Source of the DNA: Cercophora sp. LCS_1
Taxonomy: Eukaryota; Ascomycota; Sordariomycetes; Sordariales; Lasiosphaeriaceae
Length of the DNA: 64,000 nt
Direction of reading: 5' to 3'
NCBI GenBank assembly: GCA_036250225.1
Contig: JAPZLL010000011.1
Location: 620,001-684,000 of the forward strand
A model generated the notes under the pieces. That model ran no database searches. It saw only the letters and a program-made list of their open reading frames with translations, and was not told where the DNA came from. The number at the start of each line of letters is the position of its first letter. The first letter of the stretch is position 1. The translations under genes were made by a program, and so were the position numbers. Below are positions 43,294 to 55,329 of this stretch, piece by piece.

Positions 43294-45968
43294 ATGCAAC
43301 GCGCGTTTGAAAGAATAAAAAGGGAACGGATTTGTGATGAATGGAAATGATGTGATATTCGGGGCGTGATGAATCTGCCCTCGGCGTGGGATAGGATTTT
43401 TTTTTGGAATGATTTGCTCTACGCCACTGTATGGAGTATTGTTGCAGCTAGGCTGTCTTCTTGTGTCATGACACTGTTCCAACCAAGTCCACGTTTCTTT
43501 GCTTGCAAGTGTGATGCGGGATATTTTGTGTGGTTGCTGCGCGACGGCCAGGGGCTCGAAAACCCCTGAGCTCCCTTCGCAACCCCTTATCACTGAAGTA
43601 ATCTGGATTTTACCTCAACAAGCCAGAAAGAGAAGGAGTCGAAACAGTCTGTCCTGCTAGCCGCGCACCGTGTGCCTTGGGTCGCGAACCCGCAATTCCT
43701 ATTGAGCTAAGCTGGACGGTCCCGCAGCCCATTGCGTCCGTGGTTTGAGATGTGAGAGAAACGTCAAAGCGAAGAGGGTCAGCCGATCCCACAAACGACC
43801 CTTTTATGTATGCCGCCAAAAACAATGTGGTACCCGCACTCGGACCCTACGCATATCTCGATTCTGCGACACCAACATTATCGGCACCTCAGTTTGGCGC
43901 ACCCGTCCTGGGCATTGGTGCTGTAGGATGTGGTCATCGGTGGTTTGACCGGCCCTTAGCTTGACCGCCGGAATTCTGAATGAGGCCAGCCAAGACAGTA
44001 ACATTGCGACAGGGCTGAAGAAGCTTCTCCACTGGAAGCGAAGCCGGTGTGTCTGTGTCAATGGCACAGACACCCCTGGTCTTGATCTTTGACCACACAC
44101 AGAGTACACAATACTGCGGAATGTGGTCGTGGCGGATTGTGGTGAGAAGAAAGGGGCCTGGTGGAGGCCTGCGAATGGAGAGTTGCAGTTGGTCCCATCC
44201 CGGCGGGTATGGCAATGCAAGTCAGCAATGCTGTCTCTCGGGCGAGTCGCCCTTTCCCTGCTCTGCTACCAGATTGAGGTCCCGTAGCCCCCAATCAGGC
44301 CACTGTACCGGCCAAGCCAGTATCCGCGGTGGTCCCCGGCATCTGTCACAGTTCTGTGATCAAGGGTTGGGTTTGGCTTGACGGGGACGGAACACCAGCA
44401 CATGGCTTGCGTAGGCGATCCAAGACCTGACAATGGTTCGAGGGGTCAAAGTGTCAAAGTTGGTGTCAAGTGAGATGTTGGCAGTGCAGCGACGGTGGGG
44501 AGAGCGGGTTGGAAGTTTGCGGCCACTTTTGCCGTGTCTGCTCTGATTGATCAATTGGGATCGAGACACAGAGCTTTGGGTCTCGCATGCCCAATGCAGG
44601 TGCCACTGGGGTGTGGAAGGCTCCCATGGCTTCCTCTTTCGAGACCCCTCACCTCTTCAGCTGCTGCGGCTTAATTCGCTGGACCCCTCCCGCAAGGCCG
44701 CAATCTGGCTCGTGCCCCTGCGATGCGTTTCCGCCGCCGCTTTCCATGCGACAAACTCCACAGTTCGCACCAGCCTTTGGCGCCTGTGCCTGCCTTGTGC
44801 CTTCCAACTTCGCATCGTCGCCCGCTGTCGCCAAAAGAAGAGTCGAGACCCGTTCTTTCTTTGGACGCTGCCAACGCATCTGACCAACCGGCGTACGGCT
44901 CCGAGCTTGTGGTTGTCCTCCACTTCGCACGCGCGCCGCGAGGAGGTGGTGCCGGGTGCCGCTGGCTTTCACCCGCCCACTCTTTTCCGCCTTTCTGTGC
45001 CTCCGAGGGGACCGCTCTTCCCTTGCCTTCGCATCCAAACGACCGTCTGTGCGCCCAGTCATCGCAACCGGTGGACGTGGAATCCCCATCCCGTCAACGA
45101 GCAGCACCGAGCAGCAGTGCACAGTCGCACTCACATCTCCTCTCGTCCTCGATCGCGCTGCGACAATCAACTCCTCCCAGCAAGTGCCTTCGCGCCCCCG
45201 GAAATTAAGACTGCAACGTCAGCTCCAGGTACGCAGCCCACTGCCCGTGACTGCCCGCTCTTGTTCTTTCCCCAGCGTGCCTCCCCTCCGTGCCTCCCCC
45301 GTCACCCGTCCCCGTCCCCGTCGTCCCTCCTCGGGTTACCGTGCCCGACTTGCGTCTTCTCTTGCGCAAGGTTCCTCAGCCCTGGGGGCTTGCGCTGTCG
45401 TCCTGCCTTCCTTGCTGGCCCAGCATTCCCTGACCGCCAACGAACCCCACCGCTTCGCTTACGGCCTCGCGACCCTCGCCTCGCGATCTTCCTGTCCACC
45501 GTCGTCTCTGCCCTTGCGCTGGCCAGGGTCGACGAGATCGTCGCCGGACACAACGCGAATCGGTGAGCTTTGCGCAGAAGGAGGCTTGTTGTCAAGGAGG
45601 CTGCAGAAGACAAGTCGTGGCGCGCGCGAACCCCTTGTCACCTCCCGTCAGCCCTCCCCAGCTGTGGCGCCGGCCTTTGGCTGACCGATGCTGAGCTTCA
45701 TCCGGCGTCTGTGCCTCCCCAGCGGGTCTCACAAGGGGTTCTTCGAGAATTTCTCTTCCCTGCCAGTATCCCGTTCCCTCGGCACCTCCCTGCCTGCATT
45801 TGTTCTTCACTTCACATCATCTTTTGTTCTTCACCCCGTTTCTTCCCTCCGCCCACCACTTTTGCACCTCGCCTGACAGCCGACCCTTCCCACCTTCCCG
45901 CCTGGGAAACCGCCTCTCCCGTGGTTGGCGCACCAGAGCCTCCGCAGCGGCGCGGTACCACTGCCGAA
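43294..45968. other. 2.7-kb interval and probable long leader of the kelch/BTB gene
   Basis: No supported gene. The right third is C-rich and open in several frames but has no motif and is best read as the leader of the downstream gene; a candidate leader intron is 45229-45275 (GTACGC...CCCAG, 47 nt). A 9-bp perfect inverted repeat lies at 44049-44073. Confidence 0.45.
44049..44073. repeat. 9-bp perfect inverted repeat (hairpin)
   Basis: GTGTCTGTG and its complement CACAGACAC are separated by 7 nt. No adjacent T run or gene end explains it. Confidence 0.6.
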
Positions 45969-48900
45969 ATGTCTGGATCTGGACTGACATTCAGCAACCC
46001 AGGCCATCAGCAGGTCGGCCACAACGACTTCAGCCGATTCTCAGACTCCGAAAACGAGGAGCGTTCACCGTCCACGAGATCTCCCTCGGAGCTCCTCTCG
46101 TCCGCCTTTCGGGGCATCAAGAAGATCACACCCGGCCGCGACGACTTCGCGAAGCTCACGCGCCAACCGTCCCATTTGAACCTTCGGCGTCCCTCCGAAC
46201 CATTTGTTCCGACGATCGAGCGACCCGCTGTCTCGGCACCTCTCCCCTCGAAAGCACCAGGTTCTCAGGGACACCATGCTCGGAGCCTAAGTCTCCAGGA
46301 CAGCCTTGCGAAGCCTTTGCCGGAGCCTCCCCCGCAACTCTCTCCAACAGGCCCGCCGACGCCTTTGGCTCAGCAGACCCATCAAGCGAGCCTCGCCACG
46401 ATTTTGGATACCGAGGAGGGCATGGATACCCGAACAAGCACCATGGATTCGGCCTCCTCGGCCGAGATGGGGGCCGGGCTGTATTTGAGGGCGCAAGTGC
46501 AAGACAGCCAAAGCCAGGATGCTGGTGTCAACAGCAGTCAGAGCAGCCTGCCCGGCACGTCAAAACCGCAGGGACAGGAGGACCGGGTTGATAATCTCAC
46601 TCCCAGAAGCAACGGGCCATTGTCAGCCGGACCCTCCCCCAACGCCGGTCAAGCAAGGACACCGGGTTCTGGGTCTGGTGGTGGAGCACCAGGGGCTCCT
46701 TCTTCCTCGGCCCATTTATCTGGGTTGATGTGCAACGTGCATCGAACGACGGGCAGGGAGCCGCATCCTCTCGTAGGAGCCACAACCACAATCTTGGGGG
46801 ACAAGCTTTACGTTTTTGGTGGCAGGATATTGTCCAGAAGCAGGCCGGCTCCTCTGACTGCAGACTTGTACGAGCTTGATTTGATTCGGCGCCACTGGTC
46901 CAAATTGGAAACAACAGGAGACATACCTCCGCCTCGATATTTCCATTCCATGTGTGCCCTTGGAGACACCAAGCTGGTTTGTTATGGCGGCATGTCACCT
47001 ACCCCAAGCCAAGGGAACAACCCCGCCGCTCAAGACCAACAGCCCGAGGTTACAGTTATGTCTGATATCTACATTTATGATGTGCCGACAAAGAAGTGGA
47101 CTTTCATTCCAACACAGGATGCACCCCAAGGTCGTTACGCACATTGTGCATGCATCCTTCCATCTTCGGCTACCTTTGTCTCGCACAGAGCGCCCCTTTC
47201 GGCGCTGCAACACAATCCGTCGACCGGAAATCCCAATGAGGGCCGAATCGGCATCAACATTGACGGTACTGGTGGAGCTGAGATGATTGTGGTCGGAGGT
47301 CAGGACGGAGCAAACCATTACATTGAGCAGATCAGCGTCTTCAACCTGCGGAGTTTGAAGTGGGTTTCTACCCAGTCGCTGGGCAAGAGCTGTGGCGCGT
47401 ACAGAAGTGTTGTTGCACCCCTGCCACCAGCTGTAACTGCAAGAATCGGAAAGGCGTTCCCGAACGGAGCCCGTCAGGACGGGGGTATCAGCCAGGAAGC
47501 CAAGGAGCCAGGGTCGAGCATGCTGATTTACAGCAACTATAACTTTTTAGACGTCAAACTTGAACTCCAGATTAGGTCAAGCGATGGCTCTCTCAGCGAA
47601 CGACCGATGAGTGGGACATACAGCCCGCCGGGCCTGCGTTTCCCCAACGGAGGAATTATCGACACACATTTTGTTGTGAGCGGCACCTATCTTACCTCTT
47701 CAAAACAGGAATATGCCCTGTGGGCGCTGGATTTGAGGTCTCTCACATGGAGTCGCATTGATGCCGGCGGTGCGGTGTTTAGTCAAGGCAGCTGGAACAG
47801 GGGCGTCTTGTGGAACAGGAGAAATACATTTGTTGTGCTTGGAAACAGGAAGCGGAGCCTGGTTGACGACTACAACCATCGCCGCATCAACTTCAGCAAT
47901 GTTTGCATGGTGGAGCTTGAGGCATTTGGCTTTTACGACAATCCCAGGAAATTGGCACCGATGAGTGGCTTTGTCAGTGCTAGCAGCCCGTACACAGGTC
48001 CCGGCCTGAGTCTTGCGCGGAAGGCTGGGTTCACAGCAGGCGGGAGATATCACAGCCAAGCGGCCATAGAGCTAGGCGAGAAGGCTCTAGCAATGAGGGA
48101 GCTTGCCGACATGGATATTCTCTGCATAGGGGGCGAGCGAATACCCGTCAACTCACGGATCGTGGCGAGAAGATGGGGCCCGTATTTCGTGCAGCTGCTC
48201 AGAGAGGGGACAGCAACCCAGGATGGGAGCGACTCGATTACGCTCAGATCGAACTCGATATCAGCCCCGGGCAGCGCAGTACGGAGCTCCAACATGACGA
48301 TTACTCCAGGCCATAGGAATACCATGGAGAGTCAGTCATCAATAGGTAGCACACTGTACTCGGCCAGTAGCTCCACGGGGAAGCCGCCTAGTACCGCAGC
48401 CACATCAATCTCCGGTGGGGCCTTATCACCGCCCGTTGATCCTGCGGCGATCAACACTGCGCCGACACCACGGACACTGCCACCGAACAGCCGGCCGAGA
48501 TGTCTGTATCTGCCCCACACCTACCTGACAGTACAGGCGCTCCTCTACTTCTTGTACACCTCGACACTCCCACAGCCCTCATCCCCGCTTTGCACGCCGC
48601 AGATTCTCTGCAGTCTGCTTCAGATCGCACGGCCTTATCGCGTCGATGGCCTTCTTGAGTCTGTTGTCGAGAGACTTCATCACCTGCTCGATTCGCGAAA
48701 CGCGGCGGCCGTCTTCAACGCCACAGCCATGGCAGCTGGTGGTGGCCGCGGCATCGACGGGTCACTTAACCCCAACTTCTTTCCGCTTTCGGCAGGTCTG
48801 GAAGGCCTCTCCAGCCCAACCGACTCGCAGCCAAACGGTGGAAGCGTCCTCGGGAGCGAGTCCAGCGCGGCTGGTGGCCTTGCGGGGCGTACTGCTGGGC

Positions 48901-49193
48901 TCAAAATCAGCACTGCCGTTCCCTCGGGCGGACGGCCACCAAGCGAGGAGCTTAGCGCGACTACGAGTGTCAGCGGGAGCGAGTGGAGTTCGGAGCTAGG
49001 TGACAGCGAGCGAGGTACTTCGAGAGAGGTGTGGTCTGGCGACCTGAGCAGTGTCATTGGCCTGCAGAAGAGGGGTCTGAGAGGTTTGATGGAGGGCCGG
49101 AGGATGAGAGAGCGCACGGGAACCAATGCAGCCACTGCAGCTTCTGGGCAAGGTGGCTCAGGGAGAGTTGGCCTTGGAATTGCTGGCTCATAA
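45969..49193 (+). CDS. Kelch-repeat and BTB protein, Ral2-like
   Basis: Single exon of 1074 residues from the ATG at 45969 (MSGSGLTFSNPGHQQ); the frame is open to 45570 but that extension is a low-quality leader. Residues 1-265 are Ser/Pro-rich and disordered. Kelch-type blades run from about 270 to 620 (VGATTTILGDKLYVFGGR, DLYELDLIRRHWSKLETTGDIPPPRYFHS, IYIYDVPTKKWTFIP, MIVVGGQDG). A split BTB domain follows (ADMDILCIGGERIPVNSRIVARRW ... LPHTYLTVQALLYFLYTSTL), interrupted by a Ser/Thr-rich insert of about 110 residues. This layout matches fungal relatives of fission yeast Ral2, an activator of the Ras pathway. The function is by family only. The C-terminus is Ser/Gly-rich. Confidence 0.85.
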   Translation: MSGSGLTFSNPGHQQVGHNDFSRFSDSENEERSPSTRSPSELLSSAFRGIKKITPGRDDFAKLTRQPSHLNLRRPSEPFVPTIERPAVSAPLPSKAPGSQGHHARSLSLQDSLAKPLPEPPPQLSPTGPPTPLAQQTHQASLATILDTEEGMDTRTSTMDSASSAEMGAGLYLRAQVQDSQSQDAGVNSSQSSLPGTSKPQGQEDRVDNLTPRSNGPLSAGPSPNAGQARTPGSGSGGGAPGAPSSSAHLSGLMCNVHRTTGREPHPLVGATTTILGDKLYVFGGRILSRSRPAPLTADLYELDLIRRHWSKLETTGDIPPPRYFHSMCALGDTKLVCYGGMSPTPSQGNNPAAQDQQPEVTVMSDIYIYDVPTKKWTFIPTQDAPQGRYAHCACILPSSATFVSHRAPLSALQHNPSTGNPNEGRIGINIDGTGGAEMIVVGGQDGANHYIEQISVFNLRSLKWVSTQSLGKSCGAYRSVVAPLPPAVTARIGKAFPNGARQDGGISQEAKEPGSSMLIYSNYNFLDVKLELQIRSSDGSLSERPMSGTYSPPGLRFPNGGIIDTHFVVSGTYLTSSKQEYALWALDLRSLTWSRIDAGGAVFSQGSWNRGVLWNRRNTFVVLGNRKRSLVDDYNHRRINFSNVCMVELEAFGFYDNPRKLAPMSGFVSASSPYTGPGLSLARKAGFTAGGRYHSQAAIELGEKALAMRELADMDILCIGGERIPVNSRIVARRWGPYFVQLLREGTATQDGSDSITLRSNSISAPGSAVRSSNMTITPGHRNTMESQSSIGSTLYSASSSTGKPPSTAATSISGGALSPPVDPAAINTAPTPRTLPPNSRPRCLYLPHTYLTVQALLYFLYTSTLPQPSSPLCTPQILCSLLQIARPYRVDGLLESVVERLHHLLDSRNAAAVFNATAMAAGGGRGIDGSLNPNFFPLSAGLEGLSSPTDSQPNGGSVLGSESSAAGGLAGRTAGLKISTAVPSGGRPPSEELSATTSVSGSEWSSELGDSERGTSREVWSGDLSSVIGLQKRGLRGLMEGRRMRERTGTNAATAASGQGGSGRVGLGIAGS

Positions 49194-49428
49194 TGCGATG
49201 GCAGGATTACGAGGTTATGATGGCTAGATGTTGGCACAAAGGTTAAATGTATGGAATGGGTAATGCGAGAGCATTGTGTGTTATTGTTCGCATGGGGAAG
49301 GATAGCTTGGGGAATTGACCTTTTTGATGAATTATGCGCAACTCCTAACTCCCTTTTCGTGTGTGTTGAACATCTGTTGGCCCTTTATGTTCCACTAGCG
49401 TCTATTCCTTTTCTCACCTGGCTTAGCC

Positions 49429-51763
49429 CTAGGATGCCGGCGCATCAAGTCTCCTCTGCTTAAGAAACAGCGAGAGCACAAACGCCGTCGACGAGCTAAC
49501 GAACGAAACAGCATGGCTCCACCACAACCCATCGACATACGATTGAACAATGGCCTCTCTAATGGCGCCCGTCACCCGACCAACATAGTCGACATCGGAA
49601 ATCGCATTTGCAAGGATCTGCGCCACGGTTGTAATCAGCGTGAATTCGTTCCAAACCGTCCATGCAGCGACATGGACGAAAGCGAAAGCCGACAGACAAA
49701 CAAACGAAAAAGCAGGCAAAGACAAACTAAAACTAACCTCTTGGACCTCTGCACCACCAAGCCCCAGCCCGAGCAAGCGTGCCGTCAGCCCCTTTCTCAA
49801 CGCGCCTTGCATTGCTGCATTGGAGATGGGAAGACCGATCGTCAACCAGACCGTTGTGGAGAGATACATGAAGGAGATGGCGGGTGCTAGGTGGGCGGGC
49901 GGGATGACGACTTGGACGGAGATGAAGAGGGCCGACTGGGCCATGCCTGTGCCGAAACCGCTGTTTGCGTTTGTTAGTTTGGTCTTTTGTGAGGTAATAA
50001 AGGGTGGGAGAGGCAAGGTATCAGATGGGTCGAGTGGAGAGGGAAAGAAAGTGAGAGTGAGATGAAAATTGTGAGGAGGGAAGAAAACGAACCCGGGTAT
50101 GATGTATAACGACTCGAACCAGTTTGTGTTGCCGTGCCATCGGAACATGAGGAGGAGGTAGCAAAAGGACGAGCAGGTCACGGAAAAGATGGTGAGGGCC
50201 TTGTATCGGCCTGTCTTCTTGATGGCCAGACCGGCGAGGAGACCGCCGATTGCGTTGCCGACTACTGCTGGGACGAGGTGCAAGCCCGAGGCCGTGTTGG
50301 AGAGGCGGTTGGTTACTTGGAAGTAGAGCGGGACCGAGAACATGAGCTTTTTGGAGGGAGGGCGGTCAGTGTTTTGAGTCTTGGAAAGGGGGGAAAGGGG
50401 GGAAATACCGAGATTTGAGCTGCGGTTTGGAGACCCATGATTAAAAAGGAGAGGACGGCATCTCGGCGGTGGAAGATTTCCAGGGGCAGGATGGGTTCCG
50501 GGTGGCGCTTCTCAACGCGGATGAAGAGGGTTAGAAGGAGGATGGAGAGGGTGAAGAGGGCGAGGATCGGCGGCGATGTCCAGGGGAGTTGGGGAGTGCC
50601 GCCCAGCTCGAGCGGGAGGAGGAGGGTGATGATGGAGGTGGCGAAGAGGATGGAGCCTTTGATGTCGATGCGGGAGAATTTGCTGGTGTTTGTTGTGGCG
50701 GCGGAAGAAGAGGAGGAAGACGGCGAGGACGGAGCAGGTGAGGATGGAGGAGGCCCCGGTAGGTAGATGCTGCAAAGGATGATGGCGATGCCGAGGATGG
50801 GGGCTTGGCCGAGGAAAGACCAGCGCCAGCCTACCACGTCGGCGAGCCAGCCGCCCGACGGACCGCCGATGCTTCGACCGGTGGTGGCCACCACGTTGAC
50901 GTAGGCGCGCCATTGGGCAACTTCTCTGAGCGGGAGGAGATCGGTTATGAGGACCGAGACCAAGGCTGTCATGCCTGAGGTGCCTGCGCCTGAGACGATG
51001 CGGCCAAAAACAACCTGCCACATGGACTGGCCCGCACCGCTGGAGATTCCGTTGTGAGATGGGTGTGGAAGGGGGACTTAAAGGGGCTGGCGTTGCTTAC
51101 ACGATGATGCTGGAGAAGGAGGTCAGTCACTGGAGCGAGCGGGCCAGACCAAGGGCTGGTATAGGGGGCTTACCATCCGACCACAACAAAACAATAGGCA
51201 ATAAGAACAAGGGGCTTTCGGCCATAGATATCACTCAGTTTTCCGTACTGTCAGAGTTTAGTGGAGCCAATGCAGACAGATGGGGTGATCAGAAATACCA
51301 AGGTCTGGGTTGCCGCTCCGGCCAAGGCGAAGCTTGTAATCAGCCATGGCGAGTCTTTGAGATCGTTGAACTCAGATGCAATGGCTGGATGCGTTGCCAG
51401 CATTATTGACCCGTCTGTATGGGCTACAAAGATACCTGGTAATGGTATCAGTCATGAGCAGTTCAAGACAGACGGGGCATCTCATGAGCGCGTACCGATG
51501 AGCAACACCGAAATAACCCTGGCTACGTTTTCAAAGCCATTGGGATTTCTTGATGATTCGCCACTACTCTCTATATTCTGCTCTTCATCTGCAGCATTGC
51601 CGACGATGCCGTTCCCGTTTGAATGGCTCTTGGTCACCTCCAGCAAGTTTGCGGCGGAGCCAAATGAGTTTCCGCTCGCATCGCCAACGTGACTCAGAAG
51701 AGGTGATTCTTCTGTTGAATCGTTCCGATCAGCCTCGCGTGGAGGCTCAGAATGAACCGCCAT
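49429..51763 (-). CDS. DHA2-family MFS transporter (Fnx1/Vba-like) with a 9-nt micro-exon
   Basis: Eight exons: 51763-51496, 51435-51299, 51247-51174, 51109-51101, 51039-50409, 50346-50093, 49960-49738 and 49617-49429; 594 residues in one frame. The hydrophilic N-terminus (residues 1-75) is followed by about 14 helices. Signatures: YGKLSDIYGRKPLVLIAY (motif A), FGRIVSGAGTSGMTALVS, REVAQWRAYVNVVATTGRSIGGPSGGWLAD split over two motifs, WRWSFLGQAPI and WWSHAVSFVSSS. This is the fungal DHA2 group that includes vacuolar basic amino acid and drug exporters; the substrate is unknown. Exon 4 is only nine bases (codes the II and part of V before GAGQS). Introns 6 (132 nt) and 7 (120 nt) are stop-free and 3n, so they could be read through. 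Divergent from the sulfatase. Confidence 0.86.
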
Positions 51764-52385
51764 GCTGATATGTTTTGGTCTACAATGCTGTGTTACCTAA
51801 CTTGGGTTGGCAACGCCGGGGCAATTGATAACTTACATGGTGTCGATCCTCACGTGTGGTGAGATGGGACGCACTGAAAATTGCCAAAGTGCAAACAGAC
51901 ACAGGCGGGCGGTAGTCTTTGTCTCCGACGGCCTCTCGGTGTTAGCTAACAAAGACGTCGCGGCAAGGTGGGGGTCGTCGACCCATGTTGTAAGTCGAGA
52001 CAATTACGACATTGGCAAGTCAATGTCGCCATGCCCAAACCCATGCAATCGCCCATGCTAACAACGCATCAATCGTTCAATTAGCGCCAGGAACGACTTT
52101 GCAGCGTCGCAATTGCAGTGTGACAGACTGACCAGTTCTTAACTCCGAGTGTGGGGAGCTGCATCTAGACTTGTGTATCGGGCGGAAAGAAGCAGAAGCT
52201 CCTTGTTACAATAGCGGAGAAGAATCGCGCAATAACCTCGCCAACCAGGGGTGCAGATGTGTCGACCACATCCCGGCACCCAGCGCCCTGGGCCCGGAAC
52301 GGCATTGCAAGTGGTAATATACAACACTCCCTCGGGTCCCTAGGGCAGCACCGAGCACCGAGCATCGGCATCCGCCACCACCACA
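51764..52385. promoter_or_regulatory. Divergent upstream region, MFS transporter and arylsulfatase
   Basis: About 620 bp between divergent starts. No coding frame; no clear sulfur-response element was recognised by eye. Confidence 0.5.
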
Positions 52386-54243
52386 ATGCATCATCTCACA
52401 ACGCTCCTCACCACGGCAGGACTCCTCCTCCTGTCGTCCACCACCACCGCCACCGCCCAACAACATGACCAACACCAAAAACCGATTGGCCCATCCCCAC
52501 ACTCGACGCGACCCAACATCGTCTTCATCCTGACCGACGACCAGGACCTGCATTTGGACTCGCTCTCCTACACGCCGCTGATCCAAAAACACCTGATCCA
52601 AAAGGGCACCTTCTTCACGCGCCACTATGCCACGACGGCCGTGTGCTGCCCGTCACGCGTGTCGCTCCTGACGGGCAAGCAGGCGCACAACACCAACGTG
52701 ACCGATGTCAACCCGCCCTATGGCGGCTACCCCAAGTTCATCTCGCAGGGCTTCAACTCGGCCTACCTGCCGGTCTGGCTGCAGGACGCCGGGTACTTTA
52801 CAGCCTACACGGGCAAGCTGTTCAACGCGCACACCATTGCCAACTACGACAAGCCGTTCCCGGGCGGCTGGGATGCGTCGGATTTCCTGCTAGATCCCTA
52901 CACCTACAGCTACCTCAACGCTTCGTACCAGCGCAACCGCGACGCCCCCGTCAGCTACGAGGGCCGCCACACAGTGGACGTGCTCGCCGAGAAGGCCTAC
53001 GGTTTGCTCGACGAGGCCGTCGATAGCGGCAAGCCCTTTTTCCTCGGCATTGCGCCCGTTGCGCCGCACAGCAACGTCGAGGCCAAGCTGTTTGACGGCG
53101 ACCTGGGCGACATCGAGACCGACGTGCTGTTTACGCCGCCGATCCCGGCCGAGCGTCATGCGCACTTGTTCGAAGACGTCGTGGTGCCCAGGACGGACAA
53201 TTTCAATCCTGACAGGCCCACGGGCGCAAACTGGGTCAGGCGGCTCGAGAGGCAGAGCGACGAGAATGTGGCTTTCAACGACCACTTTTACCGGCAGCGC
53301 CTGAGGGCCCTGCAAAGCGTCGACGAGCTGGTCGATGGCTTGTTTGAGAGGCTGGAGGACAAGGGGTTGCTGGGGAACACGTATGTGTTTTATACCACGG
53401 ATAATGGTTATCATATCGGGCAGCATAGGCTCCAGCCCGGTAAAGAGTGCGGATTTGAGGAGGACATTAATATTCCCTTGCTGGTTCGGGGACCTGGCGT
53501 CGAGGAGGGGAAGAAGGCCGACATTGTGACGACGCATATTGATTTGGCCCCGACCTTCCTCGGCTTGGTGGGCGCACCGAGCAGGGCTGATTTTGATGGT
53601 GAGGCGATCCCTCTCAAGAGCCACGATATTGAAAAGACCAAGGGTACGAGACATGAGCATGTCACGGTCGAGTACTGGGGATTTGCGGCGAGTGAGGGCA
53701 AGTACAAGTTTGGCGAGAGCCGGGTCGTCATCAACAACACCTACAAGGCGTTGAGGATTATCGGCGAGGATTACAACTTTTATTATTCGGTGTGGTGCAC
53801 AAACGAGCACGAGCTATACGACCTCAAAGTACGTTGTTACTCCCTCTCTCTTGTTTTCTTTTTCAAGTCACTGACAGCGACAGACCGATCCGTATCAAGT
53901 CAATAACCTGCTACATCCCGACGAAGCTGCCAAGGTCCCGGCCACCATCTTGGGGGTTCCCTTTACAAAGGTTGTCTCGAGGCTGGACTCATTGCTGTTT
54001 GTGCTCAAGTCTTGCAAGTCGCAGACGTGCATCAGGCCGTGGCATGCTCTGCATCCCGAGGGCAGCGTGGAAAACCTCAAGGACGCTCTGTCGTCCAGGT
54101 TCGATGTCTTTTATGAGAAGCAGCAAAAGAGGGTCAGCTATGACCGGTGTGAGCTGGGCTATATCCTCGATGCCGAGGGACCCCAGTTTGAGAAGGACGG
54201 GTTTGTTTATCGGCAGGGTGTGAGGTGGGATGAATGGGTTTAA
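52386..54243 (+). CDS. Secreted arylsulfatase
   Basis: Two exons, 52386-53828 and 53884-54243, intron 55 nt (GTACGT...GACAG), 600 residues. A signal peptide (TLLTTAGLLLLSSTTTATA) precedes the sulfatase fold: NIVFILTDDQD (metal Asp51-52) and the signature TAVCCPSRVSLLTGK, where Cys87 of C-x-P-S-R would be oxidised to formylglycine. FYTTDNGYHIGQHR supplies the second metal/sulfate cluster. Several N-x-S/T sites are present. The length and VDVLAEKAY, WALHPEG-type C-terminal region fit fungal arylsulfatases that release sulfate from aromatic sulfate esters during sulfur limitation. The frame is continuous across the intron (LK to TDPYQVNN). The divergent MFS transporter may share its promoter. 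Confidence 0.94.
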
Positions 54244-54637
54244 ATAAGGTATGAAAACCAGGAGGTGATTGAGAGGTTCGATAAATGCCGAGATTAGGCC
54301 AGTCTAACAGCCAAAGATTGTGAACTCGGTCAACACACTTTTTTTTAATTGGATGGTTTCAATATTTGCTTGCACCGAATCCAACATCCTGATGGCTTCA
54401 TCGCATCTCCTCTTCCTTCGGTTGATGACCCCATGGGTCAACTTGAAGACACACCTGCAATGCACCCCATCATAATTACGGAACTACCTTGCCGTTTTGC
54501 AGAGGCCCCCAAAAAAATAAGTGAGGTGGTATTGTCTCCATCTTGGTGGCTGCTGTGGTCTGATCTTCAACTCTGAGACCCAGTCTGTGGAGCAGCCTTA
54601 TGAGGCCAAATTTTGCTGACAATCCATCAACCAACCA
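54244..54637. other. Intergenic, sulfatase 3' flank
   Basis: 394 bp, no coding frame supported; ends at the tRNA. Confidence 0.5.
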
Positions 54638-54723
54638 GCGTGAATCGTCTAGTGGTTAGGACATTTGCTTCCCATCTTCTACTTCGGTAGCAAGGAGCCC
54701 GGGTTCGAATCCCGGTTCGCGCA
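54638..54723 (+). tRNA. tRNA-Gly (anticodon CCC) with a 14-nt intron
   Basis: A full cloverleaf folds by eye: acceptor GCGTGAA with TTCGCGC (one G-U pair), D stem GTCT/GGAC around AGTGGTTA, anticodon stem TTTGC/GCAAG, T stem CCGGG/CCCGG around TTCGAAT, discriminator A at 54723. The anticodon is CCC at 54671-54673; a 14-base intron (54675-54688) sits one base 3' of it, the standard eukaryotic position. Mature length is 72 nt before CCA addition. An internal A box (TAGTGGTTAGGAC region) and B box (GGTTCGAATCC) are intact. Confidence 0.9.
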
Positions 54724-55329
54724 CACCTTTTTGTCTTTTTGGCGCTTTCCCCCCCCCCTTTTCGATGAAACGTGCTTTGCTCGAATTTTTGGTTCTTTTA
54801 TCAGTTGAAACCTGGTGTCTGAACATTGGAGGTGAATTCTTTACTTGAGATATGCCGTTTGCTGAGGAAAGTTCATCCTGGCTGGTGGTGAGGGATTACA
54901 TTGCGAGATTCGCAGCATTCCAGCTGAAGAGTTGGAACCGATGTTTGCACTTTCCCCCGGATACCTTGAGTTTGTAGCAGGAGTAGGTCTAGCCGCGCAG
55001 TATGTTCTTAGCGCAATATCATGTTCCTAAGCAGAGTCAGGAAAAATTAATATGAGGGGTCCTAGGGAGAGTTTCACCCAAACTAGGTAGACTGAGGCAA
55101 AGAACGCTGAAGGCCACGACAGATCTAATGAACCATTTAATTCATAGGTCACGCCAAAGAATAAAACTGGCTGAATATGTGGCTTAACTTCAAGACCTTA
55201 CGGGATTTCAACAGGAACTCACTCTCACCGCGTGCGATGGCTTCCGAAACTCGGTGACAGCGTAAAGGTGTTTGACAACACGGAGATATCTTGTTAAAAA
55301 AAAAAGGGGGGGGGGGGAAAGGCCAACAG
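54724..55329. other. Intergenic with homopolymer runs
   Basis: About 600 bp. It has a T run just after the tRNA (Pol III terminator), C10 at 54749-54758, and A10-G12 at 55296-55317 next to the F-box stop. No gene supported. Confidence 0.5.

Noticed and set aside
44547..45566. 339-codon plus-strand frame before the kelch/BTB gene
   Set aside because: C-rich low-complexity translation overlapping other open frames on both strands; no motif, best read as leader sequence.
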